The notes under the pieces were generated by a model. It saw only the letters and a program-made list of their open reading frames with translations. It made no database searches and was not told the origin of the DNA. A stretch of 16,172 nt of DNA from Promethearchaeota archaeon (GTDB lineage: Archaea > Asgardarchaeota > Lokiarchaeia > Sigyniarchaeales > SOKP01). Where the stretch lies: assembly GCA_019057355.1 (NCBI GenBank), contig DXJM01000462.1, positions 1 through 16,172 on the forward strand, read 5' to 3'. Positions within the stretch are counted from its first letter, which is position 1, and the number at the start of each line of letters is the position of its first letter. A program made the translations under genes and the position numbers. Shown here piece by piece: positions 7,236 to 14,662 of this stretch.

Positions 7236-8945
7236 TTATGGAGAAAATAGATTCTCTTCATTTTTCATGAAATATTTCCTAACTCTCTCTTGATTTCTCA
7301 ATTCTTTTTCAGCTTGATCTTCTTTTTCCCGCTTTTCATAAAGTTTTCTATCATATACTATTATAGATCCATCAATTCGAATGATCTGCCTAGCCATTTC
7401 GCTTGCGATTTTAATCGCATGTTTCTTGGCACTATAACCATCATATATTTGATGACGTGATATATCGACAATTTCATTGCTCAAGCAGTCGTATCCGATG
7501 TAAGAATTACCCTCAGCATGCCCTTTTCTTAATTGAGGAATTAGATCAAATACGTCAGCACCAGAATTCATTATAAGATATGCGGGAAAATTTTCAAAGG
7601 CTTTTCCGTATTCTTGAATTACTAGTTGAAATTTATTTGGAAATTCTTTAGCATATTTTTTTAATCCTTTAGTAATTTCACAATCTAATGCAGAGGCTCC
7701 AGGTAACACCTTACTATCTTTTAAGGTGTCTATTGCAACTCTAAGCGACGTTTTAAAGACCTCTTCCATTTCATCTAATATCTCGGGTGTAGCTCCTTGT
7801 ATTGTAAAAGTAAAAATTGGCGAATTTTTCTTTTTTATAACAAACATTTCATCATTAGATATTTTTTTAAATTCTATTTCATCTGTTACCCCAATGTCTT
7901 TATTAGAAATAGATTTAAAGCTTGAAATAACTGGCACGTTTAGCATCATAGATAACTTCTTTAAATCTTCATCACCTACTAATTCTAAAGCTATTATCCC
8001 TAGATTAGCACAATAATCAATCAGATAAGAATTTATTTTCTTCCTACAGAGGAGTACATCAATTCCCTTTTCTTTTAAAACTAAAGCCATGTTTTTATAA
8101 TAATCATTACTAAAATTGGAAAAGTCCTTCAAATTATCTATAGAGTCAATATTTATTTCTTTTTTAAATGATTCTTGATTATTTGCGATGAAAAAATCAA
8201 GAGACTTCTTGATCAATAATATCTTTGCTTTTAAAATGTAATTTGGCAGTGAAAATCTAGGTTTATCTTTATAAATGATGAGACCATTAACTATTTTTGA
8301 TTCTTTCATGCTTTGTCCCTGAATCCTTCTAAATGAAATATTTGAATAATCAAAATTATTTTCTGGAATAGAATTAAATAATTTCACTGCTTGATGTATC
8401 AAATTTACAAAATAATCTTTTAAAGACGCAGTCAATTTGTTATTCATTACATTTGAAATGATTTTTAAAACTATTTCTTCTGATCGCTGGTTCAATACAA
8501 TTACATTCTTTTCTAAAATTTCTAAGGCTTTATTCATTGCCAAAAAAAAGCCATGATTGATAATTTGGGGGGAGATCCCTTGGTTTAACATTTCGCGTGC
8601 TTTTTCCAAAAGGAAGGCTGTTAGCAAGAGCACAGTTTTTGTTGAATCTCCACATTTTTCCTCCTGAGATTGAACTAATTCAATAAGCATTGAAGTTATT
8701 GGTGTTCTACTTTTAAATACTTTAACTACCTGATGTCCTTTTTGGGTTAGGATCGTTTGATTTGAACGGGGAATGATCATTTTATTCAAACCCTTAGGAC
8801 CATACATAGTTTTAATGTTTTGAGCAATAGATCGAGTTATATTAAAATTTAAATCTCTTACTTCCTCATTTTTCATTTCAATGGTTGCATCATGATAGAT
8901 TTGAGGCGTTTCATCATTTAATATCATTTTCTTTTTAGAAACCAA
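7236..8945 (-). CDS. Divergent group II chaperonin (thermosome/CCT-like) paralogue lacking key ATPase aspartates
   Basis: 569 residues, alignable by eye with thermosome subunits from end to end. GPKGLNKM (49-56) matches the GPxGMDKM nucleotide loop and CGDSTKT (98-104) matches GDGTTT. An apical domain spans about 215-370, followed by TIQGATPEILDEMEE (381-395), VLPGASA (413-419) and IGYDCLSNEIVDI (483-495). Two catalytic positions differ. The Asp of the NDGAT motif is Lys69, and the Asp of the DAL motif in the second equatorial half is Thr399; in the KS-1 thermosome these are D64 and D393 by my recollection. The usual GGM tail is replaced by a charged helical tail (about 533-565). The start is TTG with GAGGTG 7 nt upstream; an ATG at codon 7 is the alternative. 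It is probably a specialised, ATPase-weak paralogue rather than the main folding chaperonin, and it sits first in the VWA/SWIM/LRR run. Confidence 0.88.
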   Translation of the reverse strand: MVSKKKMILNDETPQIYHDATIEMKNEEVRDLNFNITRSIAQNIKTMYGPKGLNKMIIPRSNQTILTQKGHQVVKVFKSRTPITSMLIELVQSQEEKCGDSTKTVLLLTAFLLEKAREMLNQGISPQIINHGFFLAMNKALEILEKNVIVLNQRSEEIVLKIISNVMNNKLTASLKDYFVNLIHQAVKLFNSIPENNFDYSNISFRRIQGQSMKESKIVNGLIIYKDKPRFSLPNYILKAKILLIKKSLDFFIANNQESFKKEINIDSIDNLKDFSNFSNDYYKNMALVLKEKGIDVLLCRKKINSYLIDYCANLGIIALELVGDEDLKKLSMMLNVPVISSFKSISNKDIGVTDEIEFKKISNDEMFVIKKKNSPIFTFTIQGATPEILDEMEEVFKTSLRVAIDTLKDSKVLPGASALDCEITKGLKKYAKEFPNKFQLVIQEYGKAFENFPAYLIMNSGADVFDLIPQLRKGHAEGNSYIGYDCLSNEIVDISRHQIYDGYSAKKHAIKIASEMARQIIRIDGSIIVYDRKLYEKREKEDQAEKELRNQERVRKYFMKNEENLFSP

Positions 8946-8952
8946 TCATATT

Positions 8953-8958
8953 CACCTC
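8953..8958 (-). promoter_or_regulatory. Shine-Dalgarno GAGGTG supporting a TTG start of the chaperonin-like gene
   Basis: On the minus strand GAGGTG lies 7 nt upstream of the TTG at 8945-8943. An ATG inside the spacer opens a frame that stops after four codons. The spacing favours TTG over the in-frame ATG at 8927. Confidence 0.6.
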
Positions 8959-8970
8959 AAAATTACGCTA

Positions 8971-8988
8971 TTATTAAAATATTAATAA
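8971..8988. promoter_or_regulatory. AT-only palindrome upstream of the chaperonin-like gene
   Basis: TTATTAA-AATA-TTAATAA is a perfect 7-bp inverted repeat, 26 nt upstream of the TTG start and within the 112-bp gap after the RACo-like gene. It could be part of a promoter (TATA-like) or an operator for the chaperonin-VWA-SWIM-LRR run. AT-only palindromes are common by chance in DNA of this composition. The rest of the gap shows two GGAG sequences just after the RACo-like stop and nothing else clear. Confidence 0.25.
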
Positions 8989-9057
8989 AACTCAAATTTA
9001 AAAACTATTGATATCTCAACTTTAGTGATTTTATTCAATAACTCCTTTCTCCTTTAA

Positions 9058-10974
9058 TTAAAATTTTGGTGGTTGTGTTGTAGGATAATTATGAAATTTC
9101 TTCAATAGATTACTTACTTCAGGAAATTCGCTTAGATCCGCATATGGGATGATATGTGAATTTAAAAAAATGCTTTGAAAATCCTTATCATTTCCAATTT
9201 CAAGATATTGAACCTTTTTAGAAATTTCTTCCGAAATTTCCTTTGTAGCATTCGATACTAATGCCATTCTAGATCCCGTACCTGCCGCATTTCCAATTAC
9301 AGTTATTTTATCTAAATCTATTTCAGGAAAAAGTCCTATTACACGAGCGCTCTCTTTATTAATGTGTGATCCAAATGCCCCTGCTATAAATACTTCTCGA
9401 ATCGATTCCATGCTTAAAGGATAATTTTTTAACAGCAATTTTATACCTGTATGTATTGCTGCTTTCGCTAAAATAATTTGGTTAATATCTTGTTGTGAAA
9501 AAGTGATATCTTTATTATTAGCTGTATTGGTAGCAGGCACTACTACATATTCCATTGAGCTGTTTTCATTTTTTCTGATTTGAGGATTGTTTAAATCCTT
9601 TTTTATGATTCCTCCAACATCAATTATCCCCACTCTTAACATTTCTGCGACGAGATCTATCATTCCTGAACCGCAGATGCCGATCGGAGGAGCATTATCG
9701 ATGGTTTCATATAAAACCTCAAATGAATGTGGTTCTATTTTAATCTTTTCTATAGATCCACTTGAGGCTCGCATTCCAAACTTTATATGAGCTCCCTCAA
9801 ACGCGGGACCTGAGGCACATGAAGCAGCAATTAATTTATCCTTATTACCCAGCACAACTTCTGTATTAGTTCCAATATCAATAGCAAGGCAAATTTCGTC
9901 CCTTTTATGCATCTCACTCGATAAAATAACTCCTATCGTATCCGCTCCAACAAATCCTGCAATAACAGGTAAAATTATGATTTTTCCATTTGAATTAATA
10001 TTTATTCCTAATTGATTTGCATTTAAACATAAGATATTCCGTATTACTGGTGGATATGGTGATCTTCCTAAAAATAAAGGATTAATCCCTAAAAAAATAT
10101 GATGCATTACCGTGTTTCCTACAGCAGTCATTTCATAAATATTTTCAGCTTTTATTCCACTCTTTTCTTTTAAAGAATCTAAAATCTGATTTATTCCTTC
10201 AAGTACCACTTTTTGTAATTTATATTGATCAGGAAAATTAAGTCTTGAAATCACGTCTTCACCAAAAGGAATCTGAGGATTCATTAAGGAATCAACAGCA
10301 ATTACCTTTCCCGTATTTAGATCAAGTAAATAACCCGCTAGCTTTGTAGTACCTATATCTACTGCATAACCATAAATTTCCATTGTTGTATCTTCGGATT
10401 CAATGGATATAATCTCATTATTTGATAATACTACCGTAATCTTCCATTCAAATTCACGGATTTTTTCAGCAAAATTTCTTAAAATATTGAAATTAACAGA
10501 TAATCCCACTAAATTGTATTTAGATTGAAGTAGACTAATGACTCGATCGATATCAGATCTGGGATCTTCTAAGGTGGGTTCTTCAATCTCCAAATAATAT
10601 TTTTTTATTGAAGGATTATTCGCAATCGGTGTTTCAATACCTTCTACTTGCAATCGTTGTTTTCCAGTCCTGCTATATTCAGGAATTCTTACGATTAGAT
10701 TGTCTTCAACTTTACTAAAACATGCTAAACGGACATTATTTTCCCTATCATTAGGAGTTAGCAGTTCTTGTTCTTTTTCAGAAATTTTATTTAAACAAGA
10801 TTGTTCATGAATGATGACCTTACATTTACCACAGGTTCCTTTTCCATTACAAATTGATATCAGATCAATCCCTGCAAGTAAAGCAGCATTTAAAATAGTT
10901 GAATTCTTAGGTACTTTTATTCTTTTTCCTTCTGGTTGAAAAGTAATTGAAATTTTAGGATCTTTATCTACCAT
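9058..10974 (-). CDS. [2Fe-2S] ferredoxin-ASKHA protein, RACo-like reductive activator (DUF4445 type)
   Basis: 638 residues, about the size of RACo, the reductive activator of corrinoid iron-sulfur protein. Residues 5-100 form a plant-type [2Fe-2S] ferredoxin domain with ligands C42, C48, C51 and C85 (C-x5-C-x2-C-x33-C). After a linker and middle domain come two ASKHA phosphate loops, DIGTTK (206-211) and DIGTNTE (366-372), then CASGPAFEG (386-394) and GICGSGM. No extra C-terminal [4Fe-4S] cysteine motif of the RamA kind is seen. Family members use ATP to return an inactive Co(II) corrinoid protein to Co(I). No corrinoid protein or methyltransferase partner is encoded here, so the target is unknown. 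GAGG lies 3 nt and GGAG about 15 nt before the ATG. It is divergent from the dehydratase operon, whose activator is also an ASKHA protein of a different type. Confidence 0.87.
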   Translation of the reverse strand: MVDKDPKISITFQPEGKRIKVPKNSTILNAALLAGIDLISICNGKGTCGKCKVIIHEQSCLNKISEKEQELLTPNDRENNVRLACFSKVEDNLIVRIPEYSRTGKQRLQVEGIETPIANNPSIKKYYLEIEEPTLEDPRSDIDRVISLLQSKYNLVGLSVNFNILRNFAEKIREFEWKITVVLSNNEIISIESEDTTMEIYGYAVDIGTTKLAGYLLDLNTGKVIAVDSLMNPQIPFGEDVISRLNFPDQYKLQKVVLEGINQILDSLKEKSGIKAENIYEMTAVGNTVMHHIFLGINPLFLGRSPYPPVIRNILCLNANQLGININSNGKIIILPVIAGFVGADTIGVILSSEMHKRDEICLAIDIGTNTEVVLGNKDKLIAASCASGPAFEGAHIKFGMRASSGSIEKIKIEPHSFEVLYETIDNAPPIGICGSGMIDLVAEMLRVGIIDVGGIIKKDLNNPQIRKNENSSMEYVVVPATNTANNKDITFSQQDINQIILAKAAIHTGIKLLLKNYPLSMESIREVFIAGAFGSHINKESARVIGLFPEIDLDKITVIGNAAGTGSRMALVSNATKEISEEISKKVQYLEIGNDKDFQSIFLNSHIIPYADLSEFPEVSNLLKKFHNYPTTQPPKF

Positions 10975-11080
10975 GTTCCTCGCTATTATCTCCTTTTTTT
11001 CCTATGTAAAAGAATTTTTCTTACTTTAAATGAATTTAACTTGCCATTTCAAGCTCATTTTTTTTATCCCTGTTTTCATA

Positions 11081-11113
11081 ATCACTATTCAATATTTCTC
11101 TAAATAGTGTGAT
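11081..11113. promoter_or_regulatory. Interrupted inverted repeat in the divergent intergenic region, candidate operator
   Basis: ATCACTATT (11081-11089) faces AATAGTG-T-GAT (11103-11113). This gives 9 matched base pairs with one extra T in the right arm and a 13-nt spacer. It lies between the divergent RACo-like gene and dehydratase operon, about 107 nt and 121 nt from their starts. A dimeric repressor or activator could bind here. No regulator gene is encoded nearby, and function is inferred from position and symmetry only. Confidence 0.4.
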
Positions 11114-11202
11114 TCTCGGTATCAAAAATTAAAAAGACATTAATTTAAAGAAATCAGATTTTCCTTGAATAAATAAGAATTTAGATTGGTCATGCTTAAA
11201 AC

Positions 11203-11219
11203 TAATATAAAATATAAAT
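11203..11219 (+). promoter_or_regulatory. TATA-like box of the dehydratase operon
   Basis: An AT-only stretch (TAATATAAAATATAAAT) with an A-rich element just upstream is centred about 25 nt before the ATG at 11234. That is the archaeal TATA-to-start distance expected if the transcript begins at or near this ATG. No Shine-Dalgarno sequence precedes the first gene, which fits a leaderless mRNA. Confidence 0.4.
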
Positions 11220-11233
11220 AATTATAGAAATAG

Positions 11234-12400
11234 ATGAGATATAAAATGATGAAAGAACTATTAGAAATGTCCTTAAATAGGCCTGCCGAATTAAGCAAGC
11301 TTAAAGCCCAAGGAACCAAAGTCATAGGATATTTTGCCGGCGACTTCATTCCTGAAGAGATAATTTATGCTGCTGGCGCAATTCCAGTATGCTTATTATA
11401 TGGGGGTGATAATCGTTCAGTTGAAGAAGCTCTTGCTTATACTACGCGATTACTCTGTCCTTTCTCAAGAGCACAAATTGGTCAAAGATTCACTAATGAA
11501 CAGCCTTATTATTCAATGATAGATATGGTAATTTCGCCAGTATCGTGCCAGCACATGCGTAGAGTCGGAGACATATGGGAAGAATTTTCTGGTATACCAG
11601 TTTTCAAAGTAGGGGTGGGTTTAAAACAAAATGAAATTGGAGCGAGATGGTATGCAGAAGCATTAAAGCTCATGCAGGATAAAGTGGAAGAATTCACAGG
11701 AAATAAAATCACTAATGTTAAGATGAAAGAGGGAATTGAAATTTATGCTAAAATGAGAGAACTTTTGAAGAAAATAAGTCTATTACGTAAGCGCCCTACA
11801 CCCCCCATTAGTACTGCTGATTTTGTTAAGCTCAACCACCTTTCATACCTTCTTGAACCTGAAGTTATGGTGGAGAAACTAAAAGCACTACATGAAGCTT
11901 TAATAATGAAAAAAGAGGAGGAGCCTAATAACATGCCCAGATTAATGGTAGTTGGCCCTGCTATAGCTTTAGGCGATTATAGGATATTTTCCCTTATAGA
12001 GGATGCCGGTGCGTCTGTTGTTGTAGAAAATATTTGCGAGGGGGTCAGAAATTATTGGACAAGTATTGCTATCGATAGTGATGACTTTCTTGCAGCATTA
12101 GCACGAAGAAATATCATTGAACGACCCGCCTGTGCATTTATGCGGTATTCATTAAAGCCGAGTTTGGATAATATCTTAAACCTTGTCAAAGAGTTTAGGG
12201 TTGATGGTATAGTCTATTATTGGATGAAATATTGCGAAACATATGAAATTGAGGGGTTATATGTCATTGAAAAGCTTCAAGATAAAGATTTACCTATTAT
12301 TTTTATTGAATCCGAGTATATAGCTAATGAGGCTCAGTTAATGAAGACAAAAATAGAAGGTCTTATTGAAATAATAAAATCAAAAAAACAAAAAGAGTAA
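11234..12400 (+). CDS. 2-hydroxyacyl-CoA dehydratase / benzoyl-CoA reductase family, small subunit (HgdB/BcrC-like)
   Basis: 388 residues, close to the roughly 380 of HgdB-type subunits. N-terminal hallmarks are VIGYFAGDFIPEEIIYAAGAIP and LLCPFSRAQ. Cysteines C75, C105 (SPVSCQHMRR) and C334 (WMKYCETYEIEG) sit where the family binds its [4Fe-4S] cluster. The protein pairs with the next gene product to form the electron-accepting dehydratase or reductase core, kept active by the third gene's ATPase. The start taken is the ATG at 11234; ATGs at codons 5 and 6 are possible. The next gene follows with an 18-nt gap and its own ribosome binding site. The known chemistry is alpha,beta-dehydration of 2-hydroxyacyl-CoA or reduction of an aromatic acyl-CoA; the sequence alone does not reveal the substrate. 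Confidence 0.88.
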   Translation: MRYKMMKELLEMSLNRPAELSKLKAQGTKVIGYFAGDFIPEEIIYAAGAIPVCLLYGGDNRSVEEALAYTTRLLCPFSRAQIGQRFTNEQPYYSMIDMVISPVSCQHMRRVGDIWEEFSGIPVFKVGVGLKQNEIGARWYAEALKLMQDKVEEFTGNKITNVKMKEGIEIYAKMRELLKKISLLRKRPTPPISTADFVKLNHLSYLLEPEVMVEKLKALHEALIMKKEEEPNNMPRLMVVGPAIALGDYRIFSLIEDAGASVVVENICEGVRNYWTSIAIDSDDFLAALARRNIIERPACAFMRYSLKPSLDNILNLVKEFRVDGIVYYWMKYCETYEIEGLYVIEKLQDKDLPIIFIESEYIANEAQLMKTKIEGLIEIIKSKKQKE

Positions 12401-12405
12401 AATAT

Positions 12406-12411
12406 GGAGGT
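12406..12411 (+). promoter_or_regulatory. Strong Shine-Dalgarno GGAGGT fixing the start of the large subunit at 12419
   Basis: GGAGGT stands 7 nt before the ATG at 12419. The ATG at 12404 overlaps this site and would add only five residues, so 12419 is the better start. Confidence 0.75.
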
Positions 12412-12418
12412 AATAACA

Positions 12419-13837
12419 ATGAATAAGACTTATCAAGAATATTTTAAAATGTTGGAATTCACATCCGAAGAAATTGAAAAAGAGCTTCCTAGGATCGAAA
12501 AAGCCTTCACTAAATTGGGAATAACTGAGGACGATCTTCAAATATGCATAAAACGCATTAAAAATTCCCTGGATGTTTCTCTAGTCGGAATGCGGAAGAT
12601 CTTAAAGATTCTCTTCAAGGAGACTATAGATTTAATTATGGCGGGTGAAGAATATGAAAAAATTGTATATATTACCCTTCCTGGATGGGGAGGCGCTTTT
12701 ATAGCACCAATTAGGAATACACATCCCGAGATCTATGGTCAATGTATTGACATGCTTACTGCGGTGGCATTACATCCCTTATTTAATAAACAAGTTCAGT
12801 GTTTAGAGACAGGAGAAAAATATTTACCAGCAGGGAATATCCATTGTGCAGGTTTCCGGACTTTGTTAGGTGCTATGGATATGGGCGTGTTTGCAAAACC
12901 AAACATGATGATTTCTTGGGGTATCTACTGTGATGAGGGTCCTAAGGTCACTGAGTTAATGGCAGAAAAATATGATATCCCTATTGTCTTTATTGATCAA
13001 TATCAAGATTTTCCCACAGATGTAGGAGTTCCGTTTCCAAGATACGTGAATTTCGTCGCTGAAGAAATGAAAAAAACCTTTAAAGAGATCGAAAAAGTGT
13101 TAGAAATAGAGATACCAGAAGCAGCACTCATGAATACAATGACAGAAACCATGGGTCCTCATAGAGATTTTACTGCTATCCAACAAATGATGCTTGATAA
13201 CGACCCTGTTCCATTATCGATCGCGGATTTAATGATCGCTTTCATTTTTAATTCTTTGACTTGCTCCCCCGATAATAAAAAATCTAAAGTAGACGCACTA
13301 AAAACATTGCGTAATGAAGTAAAGCAAAGAGTTAAAAAGGGAGAAGGGCCAGTTGAAAAAGGAAGACCAAGAATTTTAGATACAGTTCCATCATTCTCTG
13401 ACCCGGAAAGCAACCATCTTTTCCAAGAATGCGGGCTACAAGTAGCGGGTACAGATATGGCCATATATCCTCCTGACGGTTCTGCCACTCCCGATTTGAC
13501 TGATTGTAAAGACTTCCATTCTTATGTAGCAAAAACGGTTATGGCAATTCCCGCTTCAGCTGGTGTTGCAGTTCGAAAGCAAGTCTTGGCGGCCGTGGCT
13601 AATAAGTACAAAATCGATGGGATCATTTTAGATCCGAGCTATAGCTGCCGTGTGGGCTTTTCAGATTGTCAGATTATGAGGAATTTTGTAGAGAAAGAAT
13701 TAAAAATCCCAGTAATGATTATGGAGCATGATTGTTATGATCCTCGTTTCTTCACCCCTGGTCAAATTAGAACAAGGATAGAAACATTTGCCGAGCAATT
13801 AAAAGTTTATAAAGTATCTAAACAAATTGAGAATTGA
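12419..13837 (+). CDS. 2-hydroxyacyl-CoA dehydratase / benzoyl-CoA reductase family, large subunit (HgdA/BcrB-like)
   Basis: 472 residues from the Shine-Dalgarno-supported ATG, close to the roughly 477 of HgdA. After a helical N-terminus come TLPGWGGAFIAP, AGNIHCAGFRT (C143), SWGIYCDEGPK (C171) and, in the C-terminal half, DPSYSC410RVGFSDC417. The ending MEHDCYDPRFFTPGQIRTRIE is typical of HGD-D family proteins. The conserved cysteines would hold the second [4Fe-4S] cluster of the heterodimer. The next gene's ATG is 2 nt after this stop, so the activator is translationally coupled. With a single activator and these subunit sizes, a 2-hydroxyacyl-CoA dehydratase (amino-acid fermentation) seems likelier than a four-subunit benzoyl-CoA reductase, which needs two ASKHA subunits. 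This last point is inference. Confidence 0.88.
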   Translation: MNKTYQEYFKMLEFTSEEIEKELPRIEKAFTKLGITEDDLQICIKRIKNSLDVSLVGMRKILKILFKETIDLIMAGEEYEKIVYITLPGWGGAFIAPIRNTHPEIYGQCIDMLTAVALHPLFNKQVQCLETGEKYLPAGNIHCAGFRTLLGAMDMGVFAKPNMMISWGIYCDEGPKVTELMAEKYDIPIVFIDQYQDFPTDVGVPFPRYVNFVAEEMKKTFKEIEKVLEIEIPEAALMNTMTETMGPHRDFTAIQQMMLDNDPVPLSIADLMIAFIFNSLTCSPDNKKSKVDALKTLRNEVKQRVKKGEGPVEKGRPRILDTVPSFSDPESNHLFQECGLQVAGTDMAIYPPDGSATPDLTDCKDFHSYVAKTVMAIPASAGVAVRKQVLAAVANKYKIDGIILDPSYSCRVGFSDCQIMRNFVEKELKIPVMIMEHDCYDPRFFTPGQIRTRIETFAEQLKVYKVSKQIEN

Positions 13838-13839
13838 AC

Positions 13840-14598
13840 ATGCCATTCGCAGGTGTTGACATAGGATCAGTATCCGCTAAATCTGTGATTATTTCGGACA
13901 ATGAAATCTTAGGTTATTCAATATTACCTACAGGTGCGGATGTTGAGGATGTTGCAAGAAGGGTTCTAAATGAATCATTAAAGAAAGCGGGTCTAACGGA
14001 AAGCGATTTAGAGAGAATCATTGCCACTGGTTATGGTCGGATATCAGTACCATTTGCAGATGATAAAATGACGGAGATTTCTTGTCATGCAAAAGGTGCT
14101 AGTTGGTTTTTACCAGAGACTCAAACCGTAATAGATATTGGAGGTCAAGATAGCAAAGTGATTAAATTAGGTGAAAATGGTACTGTTATCAGTTTTGTTA
14201 TGAACGATAAATGTGCCGCAGGAACAGGAAGATTCCTAGAAGTTATGTCACGTGCCTTGGAATTGTCGATGGATGAATTTGCTAATCTTTCTTTGAAAAG
14301 CTTGAAACCTTGTGATATAAACAGTATTTGTACTGTTTTTGCCGAATCAGAAGTGATATCTCTTAGGGCAGAGAAAAAACCTGTTCAAGATATTATAGCT
14401 GGGATACATAAATCTGTTGCGAAGAGAATACTCGCCATGAGCACGCAAATAGGCATTTTAAGACCTATTACCATGACTGGAGGAGTTGCTAAAAATTTAG
14501 GTCAGAAGAAGGCTCTGGAGGATACACTTGGTTTTAAATTGCTCACCCCGAAAGAACCTCAAATAGTTGGTGCGTTGGGAGCTGCATTATTTGCCTAA
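13840..14598 (+). CDS. HgdC-type ATP-dependent activator (archerase) of 2-hydroxyacyl-CoA dehydratase
   Basis: 252 residues; HgdC is about 260. ASKHA ATPase motifs are VDIGSVSAKS (6-15), VIDIGGQDSKV (98-107 region) and MTGGVAKN (212-219). C125 (NDKCAAGTGRF) and C164 (SICTVFAESEV) match the two cysteines per monomer that hold the single [4Fe-4S] cluster bridging the homodimer. The protein couples ATP hydrolysis to injection of one low-potential electron from ferredoxin or flavodoxin into the dehydratase. The ATG at 13840 is preferred over the in-frame TTG at 13834, which overlaps the previous stop; the shorter form begins MPFAGVDIG as family members do. It is the last gene of the three-gene operon and ends convergently, 64 bp from the SDR gene. 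BadF/BcrA-type reductase subunits are relatives, but the small size favours an activator. Confidence 0.92.
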   Translation: MPFAGVDIGSVSAKSVIISDNEILGYSILPTGADVEDVARRVLNESLKKAGLTESDLERIIATGYGRISVPFADDKMTEISCHAKGASWFLPETQTVIDIGGQDSKVIKLGENGTVISFVMNDKCAAGTGRFLEVMSRALELSMDEFANLSLKSLKPCDINSICTVFAESEVISLRAEKKPVQDIIAGIHKSVAKRILAMSTQIGILRPITMTGGVAKNLGQKKALEDTLGFKLLTPKEPQIVGALGAALFA

Positions 14599-14662
14599 AA
14601 ATTAGTTATTTTGCACAATATACATTAGAAATAGAAATATAATTTAATTTTTAATTAATATT

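Noticed and set aside
7236..8945. Group I chaperonin GroEL
   Set aside because: The apical domain, the GPKGLNKM and GDSTK context and the second-half motifs match group II thermosome/CCT subunits, not GroEL.
9058..10974. RamA-type corrinoid activator
   Set aside because: RamA carries extra C-terminal [4Fe-4S] cysteine motifs. Here the only ferredoxin-type cysteines are N-terminal, in a [2Fe-2S] pattern, as in RACo.
11140..11349. 69-codon minus-strand open frame over the start of the small dehydratase subunit
   Set aside because: It overlaps the promoter and start of a clear gene and translates into a low-complexity hydrophobic string without a ribosome binding site.
12404..12418. Upstream ATG of the large dehydratase subunit
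   Set aside because: It overlaps the GGAGGT ribosome binding site that serves the ATG at 12419.
13159..13488. 109-codon minus-strand open frame inside the large dehydratase subunit
   Set aside because: It lies entirely within a well-recognised gene on the other strand, has no ribosome binding site and reads like no protein family.
13834..13839. In-frame TTG as start of the activator
   Set aside because: It overlaps the previous stop, and the ATG 6 nt later gives the normal family N-terminus.
14644..14658. TTAAT...ATTAA inverted repeat between the convergent activator and SDR genes as terminator
   Set aside because: The stem is only 5 bp and AT-only, no better than chance in this composition. 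The 64-bp gap otherwise shows nothing.
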